Positions 18,111 to 26,473 of a stretch of 64,000 nt of DNA are shown here, one piece after another. The notes beneath the pieces were generated by a model. The model did no database searches, was not told the origin of the DNA, and was given only the letters and a program-made list of their open reading frames with translations. The stretch covers positions 496,001 through 560,000 of the forward strand of contig CP065008.1 of the NCBI GenBank assembly GCA_016699735.1, read 5' to 3'. How positions within the stretch are numbered: position 1 is the first letter of the stretch; each line of letters opens with the position of its first letter. The position numbers were made by a program, and so were the translations under genes. This DNA is from Alphaproteobacteria bacterium. Its GTDB lineage: Bacteria > Pseudomonadota > Alphaproteobacteria > Micavibrionales > Micavibrionaceae.

Positions 18111-18806
18111 ATGAAAAAAGTTTTTATAGTCGTGATTTATATTGTCACAGCCTCCCTTCTGATCCAGCAAGTGGCTGATCAAAACTTAATTTCAAAAGCT
18201 TATGCGAAGAGCGCAGAAACTCAAGCAGTAAGCGCAACCGAAGCTCATAAAGAAAACGCGCAAGAAAAAGAAGAAGCAGTCCTGGAGCAGCTCAAAACGC
18301 TGCTTTCAGAGGATTATTGCCCAAACAACGGAGCGGGGAACTGGGACTGGAACATCGAAAAAGCGGCTCCTGAGTGTTTGCTCGAACAGGCAAAAAAGAT
18401 CAGACTCGCGGTTTTCGGGCCTTCCGAGTTTTCGGATGAGGAAGAACAGAAGCTTAGAAAGCTAATCGCTAGTGCAAGGGAAGCTCAGGCAAAGCTGAAG
18501 GAGGTTGGATGCAAACCGGGTGAAGTTAAAAAATGGACAGATAATGGTCAAGTCGATGCTCCCCCGGAGTGCATGCAGACAGAGGCACGTATTGCGCAAG
18601 AGCACAACCGAAAAAATGGCATGGGAGGGGGGAAAACCTTCATACAGGTCTATGTGTTGGATACAAAGCTTAGGCACTTGGAAGATATGGATAAGCTAAA
18701 TTATATTCTCGCGCAGGTGCTGTACCAATATTCGTGTGATGCCGATATGCAGACTAGCGAAGATTGTGTCTCGAATTTTTACAACTCTATAAAAAGCAAA
18801 TGGTGA
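18111..18806 (+). CDS. Hypothetical secreted or anchored protein
   Basis: A 231-residue protein with an N-terminal signal or anchor (VFIVVIYIVTASLLIQQVA), then a Glu/Lys/Ala-rich, probably helical stretch (about residues 40-70) and a core with five Cys (DYCPNNGAGNWDW, PECLLEQAKK, VGCKPGEV, PPECMQTEAR, YSCDADMQTSEDCVS), consistent with disulfides in the periplasm. No family is recognised. Codon use looks more AT-rich than the gene before it. Confidence 0.6.
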   Translation: MKKVFIVVIYIVTASLLIQQVADQNLISKAYAKSAETQAVSATEAHKENAQEKEEAVLEQLKTLLSEDYCPNNGAGNWDWNIEKAAPECLLEQAKKIRLAVFGPSEFSDEEEQKLRKLIASAREAQAKLKEVGCKPGEVKKWTDNGQVDAPPECMQTEARIAQEHNRKNGMGGGKTFIQVYVLDTKLRHLEDMDKLNYILAQVLYQYSCDADMQTSEDCVSNFYNSIKSKW

Positions 18807-18840
18807 GTTTTTATACAAGAGGCAACACTCATGACCTTAA

Positions 18841-18921
18841 GCGATCAATACCCGCTGGAAAACCCTAACCGACCCCCTCGCCGGACCAGCCCCGCCGCCC
18901 GATCCCCCGGAACAGACTTGA
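18841..18921 (+). pseudogene. Remnant of a paralogue of the 17.2 kb gene (C-terminal tail)
   Basis: Read in frame to the TGA at 18919-18921, this stretch gives RWKTLTDPLAGPAPPPDPPE followed by QT. Its end (PPPDPPEQT) matches the last residues of the 17249-18100 product (RWEPVEPPPNPPEQT) at both protein and DNA level. A TAA lies immediately upstream in this frame, so only the tail survives. It looks like a leftover from duplication and deletion. Confidence 0.5.
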
Positions 18922-18963
18922 AAAAGGCGCACGATCCGTCCGATGGGTTCTAAAGGGGCAGAT

Positions 18964-18991
18964 TTGACAATAATCCGCGTAATCATATACC
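18964..18991 (+). promoter_or_regulatory. Candidate promoter of the 19.1 kb peptidase-like gene
   Basis: A perfect TTGACA (18964-18969) is followed after 16 nt by TATACC (18986-18991), about 65 nt upstream of the start at 19056. The -35 is consensus; the -10 matches 4 of 6 positions. Confidence 0.45.
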
Positions 18992-19003
18992 ATGCTATGG
19001 TAT
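18987..19003. promoter_or_regulatory. Perfect inverted repeat overlapping the -10 (operator-like)
   Basis: ATACCAT and ATGGTAT are exact reverse complements separated by GCT. The palindrome overlaps the candidate -10 element and the expected transcription start, the position of a repressor operator. No regulator gene is adjacent. Confidence 0.4.
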
Positions 19004-19055
19004 TGAAAATTAAAAAGATATTGCATCAGCAGGGGCAAGAGACCGGGAACTCCAG

Positions 19056-20117
19056 ATGACGGAAGATTATCAAGCCAGAGATAGAAACCTTCCCGCCCGC
19101 TATGTGATCGGGCAGGATGCTGACGGCACCCCTCAAGGCTATGCCCTGTTTAATATAGGAGATTATAGAAATCTGGATCCGGCCCAGCAGGAAGCATACG
19201 TCAACGAACTTGTACGCTTTGCGACCGCAACAGGAGGAGCAGGGAATATAACGGATAAAATACGTGTTATTGCTGATGCCGCACTAAGCAACCCGAATTA
19301 CGCCGGCAATCAAGGTTACGAACAATACCATTTTGCGGTGGTCAATACTGAATACTCTCTTGTCGATTTTTTGATAAAAGATACTGACTTTTCACGAGAT
19401 TACAGGGATGTAAATACTGAAACCTTGAGGGATATATACTCCTTTGACTTCAGTGAAAGGCAAAACGAGGTATTTACAAATTGGCTGGCCCATCACGAAG
19501 GCTCCCATGCTCTAGGCCTCTCGGAAGCGGGGGCGGATTTTTTCGGGGCCGCAAAGGCGCTTCAGATTAATCCTGATGGTGCCGAAACCCTGCAATTCAT
19601 CGCCGACACAAGGATGATGCACACTCTGTTCTTTGATCCTGTTAGACTGGGAGAAGACAGCGAGGGTTTTTTTCAAAATTATCGTTACGGTTATAAAACC
19701 TCTCAGGCGATAGAGCAGGTGCTCGATATGCCCGCAGAGCAACTCGCCTCCATGTCGGATCAGGATTTATTAAGGGAGGCCTCTTCTTTCGAAGCCCGTA
19801 TGCAAAGTCTCACGAATGCGGGTGCTACGGAATTCGCCGTGCATCAGGCGCTGTGGAATTATAATCCCCAAAACTCTGAATATCCCGTGGGAACCGAAAT
19901 CATGCGGAGCGGTGATATGAATGCGATCCGAAATTTAGCACAACGTGTCCTTGAAACCTCTGACTTTGTTGCAGGCTCGCATGAGGAACAGCTTCTGAAA
20001 GATTTTATCGGCACCATGAACCGCAGAACGGGAATCGAATGTCAGAACACAAGAGAGAATGAACTATCAGCCCCGGCAAATGATGTAAGCGTCCCACAAC
20101 CGAACAGGTTCAGATAG
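19056..20117 (+). CDS. Putative zinc metallopeptidase of unknown family (HExxHxxGxxE)
   Basis: A 353-residue soluble protein with no signal peptide. Residues 146-161 read HHEGSHALGLSEAGAD: an HExxH core (His147, Glu148, His151), Gly154, and Glu157 exactly where metzincins carry their third ligand, followed by an ExxAD like that of M48-type gluzincins. A DFFGAAKAL helix follows. This is strong for a zinc site but fits neither clan cleanly, so the family is unknown. The rest has no recognised domain. It may have its own promoter (18964-18991) with an operator-like palindrome. It converges on clpA with a 13-nt gap. Confidence 0.6.
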   Translation: MTEDYQARDRNLPARYVIGQDADGTPQGYALFNIGDYRNLDPAQQEAYVNELVRFATATGGAGNITDKIRVIADAALSNPNYAGNQGYEQYHFAVVNTEYSLVDFLIKDTDFSRDYRDVNTETLRDIYSFDFSERQNEVFTNWLAHHEGSHALGLSEAGADFFGAAKALQINPDGAETLQFIADTRMMHTLFFDPVRLGEDSEGFFQNYRYGYKTSQAIEQVLDMPAEQLASMSDQDLLREASSFEARMQSLTNAGATEFAVHQALWNYNPQNSEYPVGTEIMRSGDMNAIRNLAQRVLETSDFVAGSHEEQLLKDFIGTMNRRTGIECQNTRENELSAPANDVSVPQPNRFR

Positions 20118-20130
20118 CGCACCAACCCCC

Positions 20131-22461
20131 CTACTCAGGCAGCTTCTCGGCCTCGAGCCTCTTGGAGCTTTTCTTCAGCTTGGCCTTGAGCTTGGCCGCT
20201 TCCTTGTCGTCCTGATATTTGAACGTCAGAGCCTTCCCGTCGAAATCGATATAAACCAGCCCGCCTTTTTCCAGCTTCCCGAACAGGATTTCCTCGGCCA
20301 GCGGCCGCTTGACCTTCTCCTGAATGATCCGCGCCAGCGGCCGTGCCCCCATGGTCACGTCATAGCCCGTCTCGGCCAGATATTTCCGCGCCTCGTGCGA
20401 CAACTCAATGGACACGTTCCGGTCCGCAAGCTGCGCCTCAAGCTGAATGATAAACTTATCGACCACCTTCTCGACCGTCGCGGGCATGAGGTTCTGGAAC
20501 GGCACGATGGCATCCAGGCGGTTGCGGAACTCCGGCGAGAACATCTTGGTGATCGCCTCGTTCTCCGCGTAATCCATGCTGCCGACCTCGCGCCCGAACC
20601 CGATGGGCTTCCGCGCCATGTCCTGCGCCCCCGCGTTGGTGGTCATAATCAGAATAACGTTGCGGAAATCCACGCTCTTGCCGTTATTATCCGTCAGCTT
20701 CCCGTAATCCATGACCTGCAGCAAAATATTAAACAAATCCGGGTGCGCCTTCTCGATCTCATCCATCAGCAGGACGCAGTGCGGATGTTGATCCACCTTG
20801 TCGGTCAAAAGCCCGCCCTGATCGAACCCCACATATCCCGGCGGCGTTCCGATCAGGCGCGACACCGAATGCCGCTCCATATATTCCGACATATCGAACC
20901 GGATCAGCTCGACCCCCAGCGATTTCGCCAGCTGCCGTGCCACCTCGGTTTTTCCGACCCCCGTCGGGCCGGAGAACAAATAACATCCGATGGGCTTCTC
21001 CGCATCGCGCAACCCCGCCCGCGAAAGCTTGATCGCATTCGCCAGCGCCTCGATAGCCGGCTCCTGATCGAACACCATGGTCTTGAGATCGCGCTCCAGC
21101 GTCTGCAACGCCTCGCGGTCATTCTTGTTCAGCGTGGTGGAGGGGATGCGCGCAATCGCGGCCACGACCTCCTCGATATCCTTGACCCCGATGGTCTTCT
21201 TGCGCTCGCCTTCCGCCACCAGCATCTGCGCCGCGCCGACCTCGTCGATGATATCGATGGCTTTATCGGGCAGCTTCCGGTCGCCGATATATTTCGCCGA
21301 CAGCTCCACGGCAGCCTGAATCGCTGTATTGGTGTACTTCACATTGTGATGCTCTTCGTAATAGGGCTTCAACCCCTTGAGAATCTTGACCGCATCCTCG
21401 ATGCTCGGCTCATAAACGTCGATCTTCTGGAACCGCCGCACCAGTGCCCGGTCCTTCTCGAAATGGTTGCGGTACTCCTTATAGGTCGTGGACCCGATGC
21501 ACCGCAGCCGCCCGCTCGAAAGCGCAGGCTTCAAAAGGTTTGAGGCATCCATCGCCCCGCCGCTCGTTGCCCCCGCGCCGATCACGGTATGAATCTCGTC
21601 GATAAACAGGATGGACTCATCGATATTCTCAAGCTCGGTCAGCACCGCCTTGATCCGCTCCTCGAAATCGCCGCGGTACCGCGTCCCGGCCAGCAGAGAC
21701 CCCATATCCAGCGCGAAGATCACCGCATCATGCAACACGTCCGGCACCTGCTTCTCAACGATGCGCTTGGCCAGCCCTTCCGCAATCGCGGTTTTCCCCA
21801 CGCCGGGGTCGCCGACATAAAGCGGGTTGTTCTTGGACCGGCGGCAGAGAATCTGGATCGTGCGTTCAACTTCCTTCTCCCGCCCGATCAGCGGGTCGAT
21901 CCGCCCGCCCCGCGCCTTTTCATTCAGATTGATACAATACGCGTCCAGCGCCTCGCGCCCCGTCTTGGTCCCGTCTTTCGGCGGCTCTTCAACGCCCGTC
22001 GGCGTCTTGTCCGTCCGCGCCTGCGTCGGGACTTTGGCAATGCCGTGTGATATATAATTGACCGCGTCGAACCGCGTCATGTCGTTTTCCTGCAGGTAGA
22101 ACACCGCATGGCTCTCCCGCTCGGAAAACATGGCCACCAGCACATTCGCGCCCGTCACTTCCTCGCGTCCCGAGGATTGCACATGGATGGCCGCCCTTTG
22201 CAAAACACGCTGGAACGTATTGGTCGGCTTGGCCTCCTCGGTCTCGAAATTCACCAGATAGCTGAGGTCCGTTTCTATATAATGCATGATCTTGGATTTC
22301 AGATCGTCCAGATCGACCCCGCACGACCGCAGGACGGCCATCGCATCCGGGTCGCTCGCCAGCGCATACAAAAGATGCTCCAGCGTCGCATACTCATGAT
22401 GCTTCTCATTGGCGACAGCCAAAGCGCGGTGGAGGGTCTGTTCAAGATTGCGGGAGAGCAT
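20131..22461 (-). CDS. clpA: ATP-dependent Clp protease ATP-binding subunit ClpA
   Basis: AAA+ unfoldase that feeds ClpP; with ClpS it degrades N-degron substrates. 776 residues: ClpN double repeat (about 1-145), AAA1 with Walker A GDPGVGKT (217-224) and Walker B ILFIDEIHT, AAA2 with Walker A GPTGVGKT (498-505) and CVLLMDEIEKAHPD. The ClpP-binding loop is present as KPIGFGRE. In many alphaproteobacteria clpS lies directly upstream; here two genes on the other strand lie between them. Confidence 0.97.
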   Translation of the reverse strand: MLSRNLEQTLHRALAVANEKHHEYATLEHLLYALASDPDAMAVLRSCGVDLDDLKSKIMHYIETDLSYLVNFETEEAKPTNTFQRVLQRAAIHVQSSGREEVTGANVLVAMFSERESHAVFYLQENDMTRFDAVNYISHGIAKVPTQARTDKTPTGVEEPPKDGTKTGREALDAYCINLNEKARGGRIDPLIGREKEVERTIQILCRRSKNNPLYVGDPGVGKTAIAEGLAKRIVEKQVPDVLHDAVIFALDMGSLLAGTRYRGDFEERIKAVLTELENIDESILFIDEIHTVIGAGATSGGAMDASNLLKPALSSGRLRCIGSTTYKEYRNHFEKDRALVRRFQKIDVYEPSIEDAVKILKGLKPYYEEHHNVKYTNTAIQAAVELSAKYIGDRKLPDKAIDIIDEVGAAQMLVAEGERKKTIGVKDIEEVVAAIARIPSTTLNKNDREALQTLERDLKTMVFDQEPAIEALANAIKLSRAGLRDAEKPIGCYLFSGPTGVGKTEVARQLAKSLGVELIRFDMSEYMERHSVSRLIGTPPGYVGFDQGGLLTDKVDQHPHCVLLMDEIEKAHPDLFNILLQVMDYGKLTDNNGKSVDFRNVILIMTTNAGAQDMARKPIGFGREVGSMDYAENEAITKMFSPEFRNRLDAIVPFQNLMPATVEKVVDKFIIQLEAQLADRNVSIELSHEARKYLAETGYDVTMGARPLARIIQEKVKRPLAEEILFGKLEKGGLVYIDFDGKALTFKYQDDKEAAKLKAKLKKSSKRLEAEKLPE

Positions 22462-22623
22462 GGTTTCCGCCTTTTATATACCTAACCAACAAGTCTAACT
22501 GATTAAGTATACTGCAAAAAGCCTTTAGGAAAAAAGAATTCACTAAAAACAGCTTGAATTAGCATGGAAGAACCGATAGTCCTAGTTAAAATGCCCCGTA
22601 AACCTCTAGAATAAAAAGAAATA

Positions 22624-24975
22624 ATGACCCAAGAGACACTTCATTCGATGAAACGCAAATCGTCCTCAATCTATCTGATGGTTTTTTTTTCAGGGCTGGC
22701 GGCACTGTCATGGACCGTGATCTGGCAGATAGAATCGTCTCTGGCTCTTGGAGTTTCAGCATGGGGAGCGGCCTTGACCTTGGCGGTGACTATGGGAGGA
22801 ATGTGTATCGGTGCGCTGGCGGCGGGTTATGCGTTAAGAGCCAATGAACGGATTAATCCCTCCCGTGTCTATGGGGTTCTCGAAATACTTATCGGAATAT
22901 CAGGTCTTTTTCTCATTCCTGCCCTTCAAATCGCTGAGAATATGGATACGTCCGCCTATCGCCAGATGGCCGGAAGCCATTACGGCGTTCACCTGATAGG
23001 CATAATTTTATCTATGGGATTTCCGGCTATATGCATGGGAGCAACAACTCCTGTGTTTGGCTTGATGGCTCGACAACACGGAACTTCAATCTCGGTACTT
23101 TACGGCTTGAATACGATTGGCGCAGCTTCAGGCTCTGTAATAGCGGCCTTCGCGATCATTCCTCTGCTGGGAGTACAGGCAACAGCAGCCCTGATCGCTG
23201 CTGTAAATCTGATGGTGGGTATATATGCGATAATGTGCTTTAGCGAAAAATTCGATTTGTCCCTGGGGTTCGTGGACATGAAATCTGCCCCAGCTCAAAA
23301 GAATATCCCAGGCAGTCACGAATATATGCTGGTTTTTTTAACCGGATTCGCGACCCTAGCCTTGGAGGTGGCGTGGTTTAGATCTTTTACAGCTACTTTT
23401 TGGAGTACGACGGCGGCGTTTTCAATCATGCTCTCCTCGGTCCTCATTTCCTTGGGGTGCGCGGCGCAACTGGTCCCTCTTTTAAAAAGAAAGGGCGTCA
23501 GTCTGGCGCTGTGCGTTTCTCTGGCCGGTATTGCTATTCTTCTGGCAACGCCTGTTGTAGAACGTTTTGATTGGCTGACGACTACGAACAGCAGAAAACC
23601 GGCAATTCTTTTTCTGAATTGGTTCTTTCTGACACTGTATATCACGGGACTTCCGATGCTCCTCTTGGGGCTTGGCTTACCCTGGGTTCTGGACAATCAG
23701 ACATCCACGCGTCGTTGGGGGACTCTCTACGGCGTGAATACTTTGGCGGCTGTTCTGGGTTCGATAACGGCGGGATGGATTCTTCTCCCCACCATCGGCT
23801 TTGCAAGGACGTCTTGGCTGATAGGTGCAGCTGTGACAATTTTAGGAATCCTGATCCTTCACAACTCGGCAAAAACAAGGATCAGGATTTTTCTTGTAGC
23901 TGCAGCTGCTTTGTCTTTGGCGGTGGTATTTGAATCCGGCGTGGGGAGGACAAGGATTCAATCACATCTTAAGCAAACTCCCGATAACACGATTTCAATT
24001 TTGTCCAGTCACGAAGGGCCGGACGCAACCGTATCCGTAATTGAGTTTTCCAAAAATAAGGAAAGAGCCCTCGTCATCGACGGATTCGTTGCGACTTCGC
24101 AGATGTCGGAAGGGAAAGAATCAACTCTTATGACCCAATACATGCTCTGGATGGGGCATCTGCCCATGCTATTGCATCCCGACCCCAAAAAGGCTTTGGT
24201 TATCTGTTTTGGCACCGGCCAGACGGCCAACGCTCTGCGCCGCGAAAATCCGCAGGCTTTGACCATAGTGGATATCAATAGAAATGTTTTTAATATGGCC
24301 CCTCTTTTTTCGAGTAATCAGGGCATTTTGGAAGATAAAAGAGTAACCCCGGTGGTGATGGATGGTCGGGCGTTTTTGCGCCGGACGCAGGATATATACG
24401 ACGTCATCACATTGGAGCCGATGCCACCGACATTCGCTGGCGTCAACGCCCTCTATTCGAAGGAGTTTTATATTACGGCGAGGAAAAAAATGTCCCCGCA
24501 GGGCGTGATCGCACAGTGGTTACCCTTTCACCTTCTCTCTCCTTACCACACGGCCTCCATCTCAAGAACCTTTAACGAGGTTTTTCCGAATTCGGTCCTC
24601 TGGATCGACCCGCAATCAATGACCGGAATTCTTCTCGGCTCGAACGATGACAAAGCGACGTTGGGCGAAAACTTTCCCGGCTTTGAAAGAAATAAAATGG
24701 AAAGGCTTTTACCGGACGAAAAGGTCAAAAAATCAGTTTATCTGAAAAAAGAGGCTTTAAAAGCCTACGGCGAACAGGGCGGGGATATGGTCACGGACGA
24801 CAACCAGCTGCTGGCCTACGGCTCGGCCAATTTTAGCACGCACGGAAACACAATGGAAATTACGAAGGAAAACTATGACAGCCTCAAGGCCTTTAAGGCT
24901 TCCTTTTACAAGACACAAGACGCAGCAGGGGATGGCGCTGACAAAAATGAACCGCCTCTCGCTTCTTCTCCATAA
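22624..24975 (+). CDS. Fused MFS-like transporter / spermidine-synthase-like protein
   Basis: A 783-residue protein: an N-terminal membrane half with about 12 hydrophobic segments (FSGLAALSWTVIWQIESSLA onward) and a C-terminal Rossmann domain like spermidine synthase (ALVICFGTGQTANALRR, VDINRNVFNMAP, ALYSKEFYITARKKM). In the position of the catalytic acidic motif of true aminopropyltransferases it reads TLEPMPPTFAG, so aminopropyl transfer is doubtful. Function of this fusion family is not established. The gene sits between clpS and clpA on the opposite strand. Confidence 0.75.
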   Translation: MTQETLHSMKRKSSSIYLMVFFSGLAALSWTVIWQIESSLALGVSAWGAALTLAVTMGGMCIGALAAGYALRANERINPSRVYGVLEILIGISGLFLIPALQIAENMDTSAYRQMAGSHYGVHLIGIILSMGFPAICMGATTPVFGLMARQHGTSISVLYGLNTIGAASGSVIAAFAIIPLLGVQATAALIAAVNLMVGIYAIMCFSEKFDLSLGFVDMKSAPAQKNIPGSHEYMLVFLTGFATLALEVAWFRSFTATFWSTTAAFSIMLSSVLISLGCAAQLVPLLKRKGVSLALCVSLAGIAILLATPVVERFDWLTTTNSRKPAILFLNWFFLTLYITGLPMLLLGLGLPWVLDNQTSTRRWGTLYGVNTLAAVLGSITAGWILLPTIGFARTSWLIGAAVTILGILILHNSAKTRIRIFLVAAAALSLAVVFESGVGRTRIQSHLKQTPDNTISILSSHEGPDATVSVIEFSKNKERALVIDGFVATSQMSEGKESTLMTQYMLWMGHLPMLLHPDPKKALVICFGTGQTANALRRENPQALTIVDINRNVFNMAPLFSSNQGILEDKRVTPVVMDGRAFLRRTQDIYDVITLEPMPPTFAGVNALYSKEFYITARKKMSPQGVIAQWLPFHLLSPYHTASISRTFNEVFPNSVLWIDPQSMTGILLGSNDDKATLGENFPGFERNKMERLLPDEKVKKSVYLKKEALKAYGEQGGDMVTDDNQLLAYGSANFSTHGNTMEITKENYDSLKAFKASFYKTQDAAGDGADKNEPPLASSP

Positions 24976-24992
24976 TCGAAAGAAACACTGCT

Positions 24993-25847
24993 TTGATACG
25001 CCTATTCCTTGCCTTTAGTCTGCTTCTTTTCACGTTCCCGGCTCAAGCGGCGGAGAAAATCACGGCCGCTCCGGTGCAGACCCGTATGTCTCAGGACGTT
25101 GCGGCCGGAAAGCCGCTGGTCGCCCACGTCATCGTCGCCTTATGCGACAACAAATATCAGGGGATAGTGCCCGTCCCGGCGCATCTCGGCGATGGGGACG
25201 ACCCGCGCTCGAACCTCTATTGGGGCGCTATGTTCGGCCTGAGGACGTATTTCTCGCGCATGGATGGCTGGTCAGAGGTCGAGATAACCGGACCACAGGA
25301 TGAAGCCGTCCTTGACCGCGTAGCGTTCAAAGCGACCTTGAAACGGGACGGGAAGTCCGTCGATGCGATCGTCATTGCGGAAGCTTGGCGGGGAAGGCAA
25401 ATCAAGGCGGCCACTGCGCGTTTTTTAACACTGTCGGGAGGTGAGTCCGCAGAAAAATACATAATCGGTTCCAGCGAAGACAAACACGAAATTGAGGCAG
25501 GCGGCGCTTCTCATTTGATCGCTTATATTGGGCACAACGGACTCATGGATTTCGCCCCGCCCCCTGTATCAGAACCTCAGGCAAACGCTGCTCCGCGCTC
25601 CTCCATGATCTTGGCGTGTTATAGCCGCAACTACTTCGCGGAACTTCTCCTAATCCGGCAAGCGCACATCTTGCTGACGACAAACGGCTTTATGGCCCCG
25701 GAGGCTTACACGCTGGAGGCGGCTGTTTCGTCTTGGTTTTCCGGGGGTTCGTCTGAAGAAACGCGCAACGCGGCGGGTGACTCTTACGCAAAATTCCAGA
25801 AGGCGAACCGGAAATGGTCGCGCAAATTGTTCGCAGCGGACCCTTAA
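24993..25847 (+). CDS. Secreted protein with caspase-like (clan CD) His/Cys pattern
   Basis: A 284-residue protein starting with TTG, with a signal peptide (LFLAFSLLLFTFPAQA). The core begins AHVIVALCDNKYQGIVPVP and NLYWGAMFGLRTYF. A strand ending YIGHNGLMDF (His181) and a second ending SMILACYSRNYF (Cys209) are in the order and spacing of the catalytic dyad of clan CD cysteine peptidases (caspase, legumain, gingipain). The family itself is a conserved bacterial unknown; peptidase activity is inference. It follows the preceding gene by 17 nt, so they are likely cotranscribed. Confidence 0.55.
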   Translation: MIRLFLAFSLLLFTFPAQAAEKITAAPVQTRMSQDVAAGKPLVAHVIVALCDNKYQGIVPVPAHLGDGDDPRSNLYWGAMFGLRTYFSRMDGWSEVEITGPQDEAVLDRVAFKATLKRDGKSVDAIVIAEAWRGRQIKAATARFLTLSGGESAEKYIIGSSEDKHEIEAGGASHLIAYIGHNGLMDFAPPPVSEPQANAAPRSSMILACYSRNYFAELLLIRQAHILLTTNGFMAPEAYTLEAAVSSWFSGGSSEETRNAAGDSYAKFQKANRKWSRKLFAADP

Positions 25848-25872
25848 GGGAAAGGGCCGCAATCCACACCCC

Positions 25873-26289
25873 TCACTCCTTCTCCATCGTGCACTGCAAG
25901 GGCTGCTCATTGGCCCGGGCGAAATCCATGACCTGCGCCACTTTCGTTTCGGCGACCTCAAACGTGAACACGCCGCACACGCCCACCCCGCGCCGATGGA
26001 CCGTGAGCATGATATCCGTGGCCTCCTGCCGGCTCTTGTTGAAAAACCGCTCCAGCACATGGACCACGAACTCCATCGGCGTGTAATCGTCGTTCAGCAG
26101 CAGGACTTTATACATCGAGGGCTTCTTGGTCTTCGGTCGTGTCTTCAGGATAATGCTGGTGTCCGGCTGCCCGTTGTCCGGCCCGCGTCCCGGCGCGTTC
26201 CCGTCATCGTCGGAAAGCCGGATAATCCCCCGGATAACCTTCTGCTTGAAGCCGTATCGTTCGGCGGAGTGCATCGAAAAAATCTCCAT
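25873..26289 (-). CDS. clpS: ATP-dependent Clp protease adaptor ClpS
   Basis: Delivers proteins with N-terminal Leu, Phe, Trp or Tyr to ClpAP. 138 residues: an unusually long N-terminal extension (about 50 residues) and the conserved ClpS core with the N-degron pocket in VLLLNDDYTPMEFVV and the later MLTVHRRGVGVCGVFTFEVA. It is separated from clpA by a two-gene insertion. The start at 26289 gives MEIFSMHSAERYG; the internal Met (26274) is possible. Confidence 0.95.
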   Translation of the reverse strand: MEIFSMHSAERYGFKQKVIRGIIRLSDDDGNAPGRGPDNGQPDTSIILKTRPKTKKPSMYKVLLLNDDYTPMEFVVHVLERFFNKSRQEATDIMLTVHRRGVGVCGVFTFEVAETKVAQVMDFARANEQPLQCTMEKE

Positions 26290-26341
26290 GAACCTGAAAC
26301 CCGCGAACCAAAAAACCCGAGTCCCTGAAAAAGAACCAGCG

Positions 26342-26355
26342 GATAATATATTATC
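26342..26355. promoter_or_regulatory. AT palindrome in the clpS / PycTM-like divergent region
   Basis: GATAATATATTATC is a perfect 14-bp palindrome between the divergent starts at 26289 and 26474. It can supply a -10-like hexamer on either strand, but no convincing -35 accompanies it. Confidence 0.3.
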
Positions 26356-26473
26356 GCACGGATTCTTTTCCAGCTAAAAAATGGCCTTCGGCGTCAGCAA
26401 GACCCGAAAATACCATTGGCCAAACCCTTGTTTTTATTATAAATACGCTCACGGAAAGAAAAGGAAACCCCTA

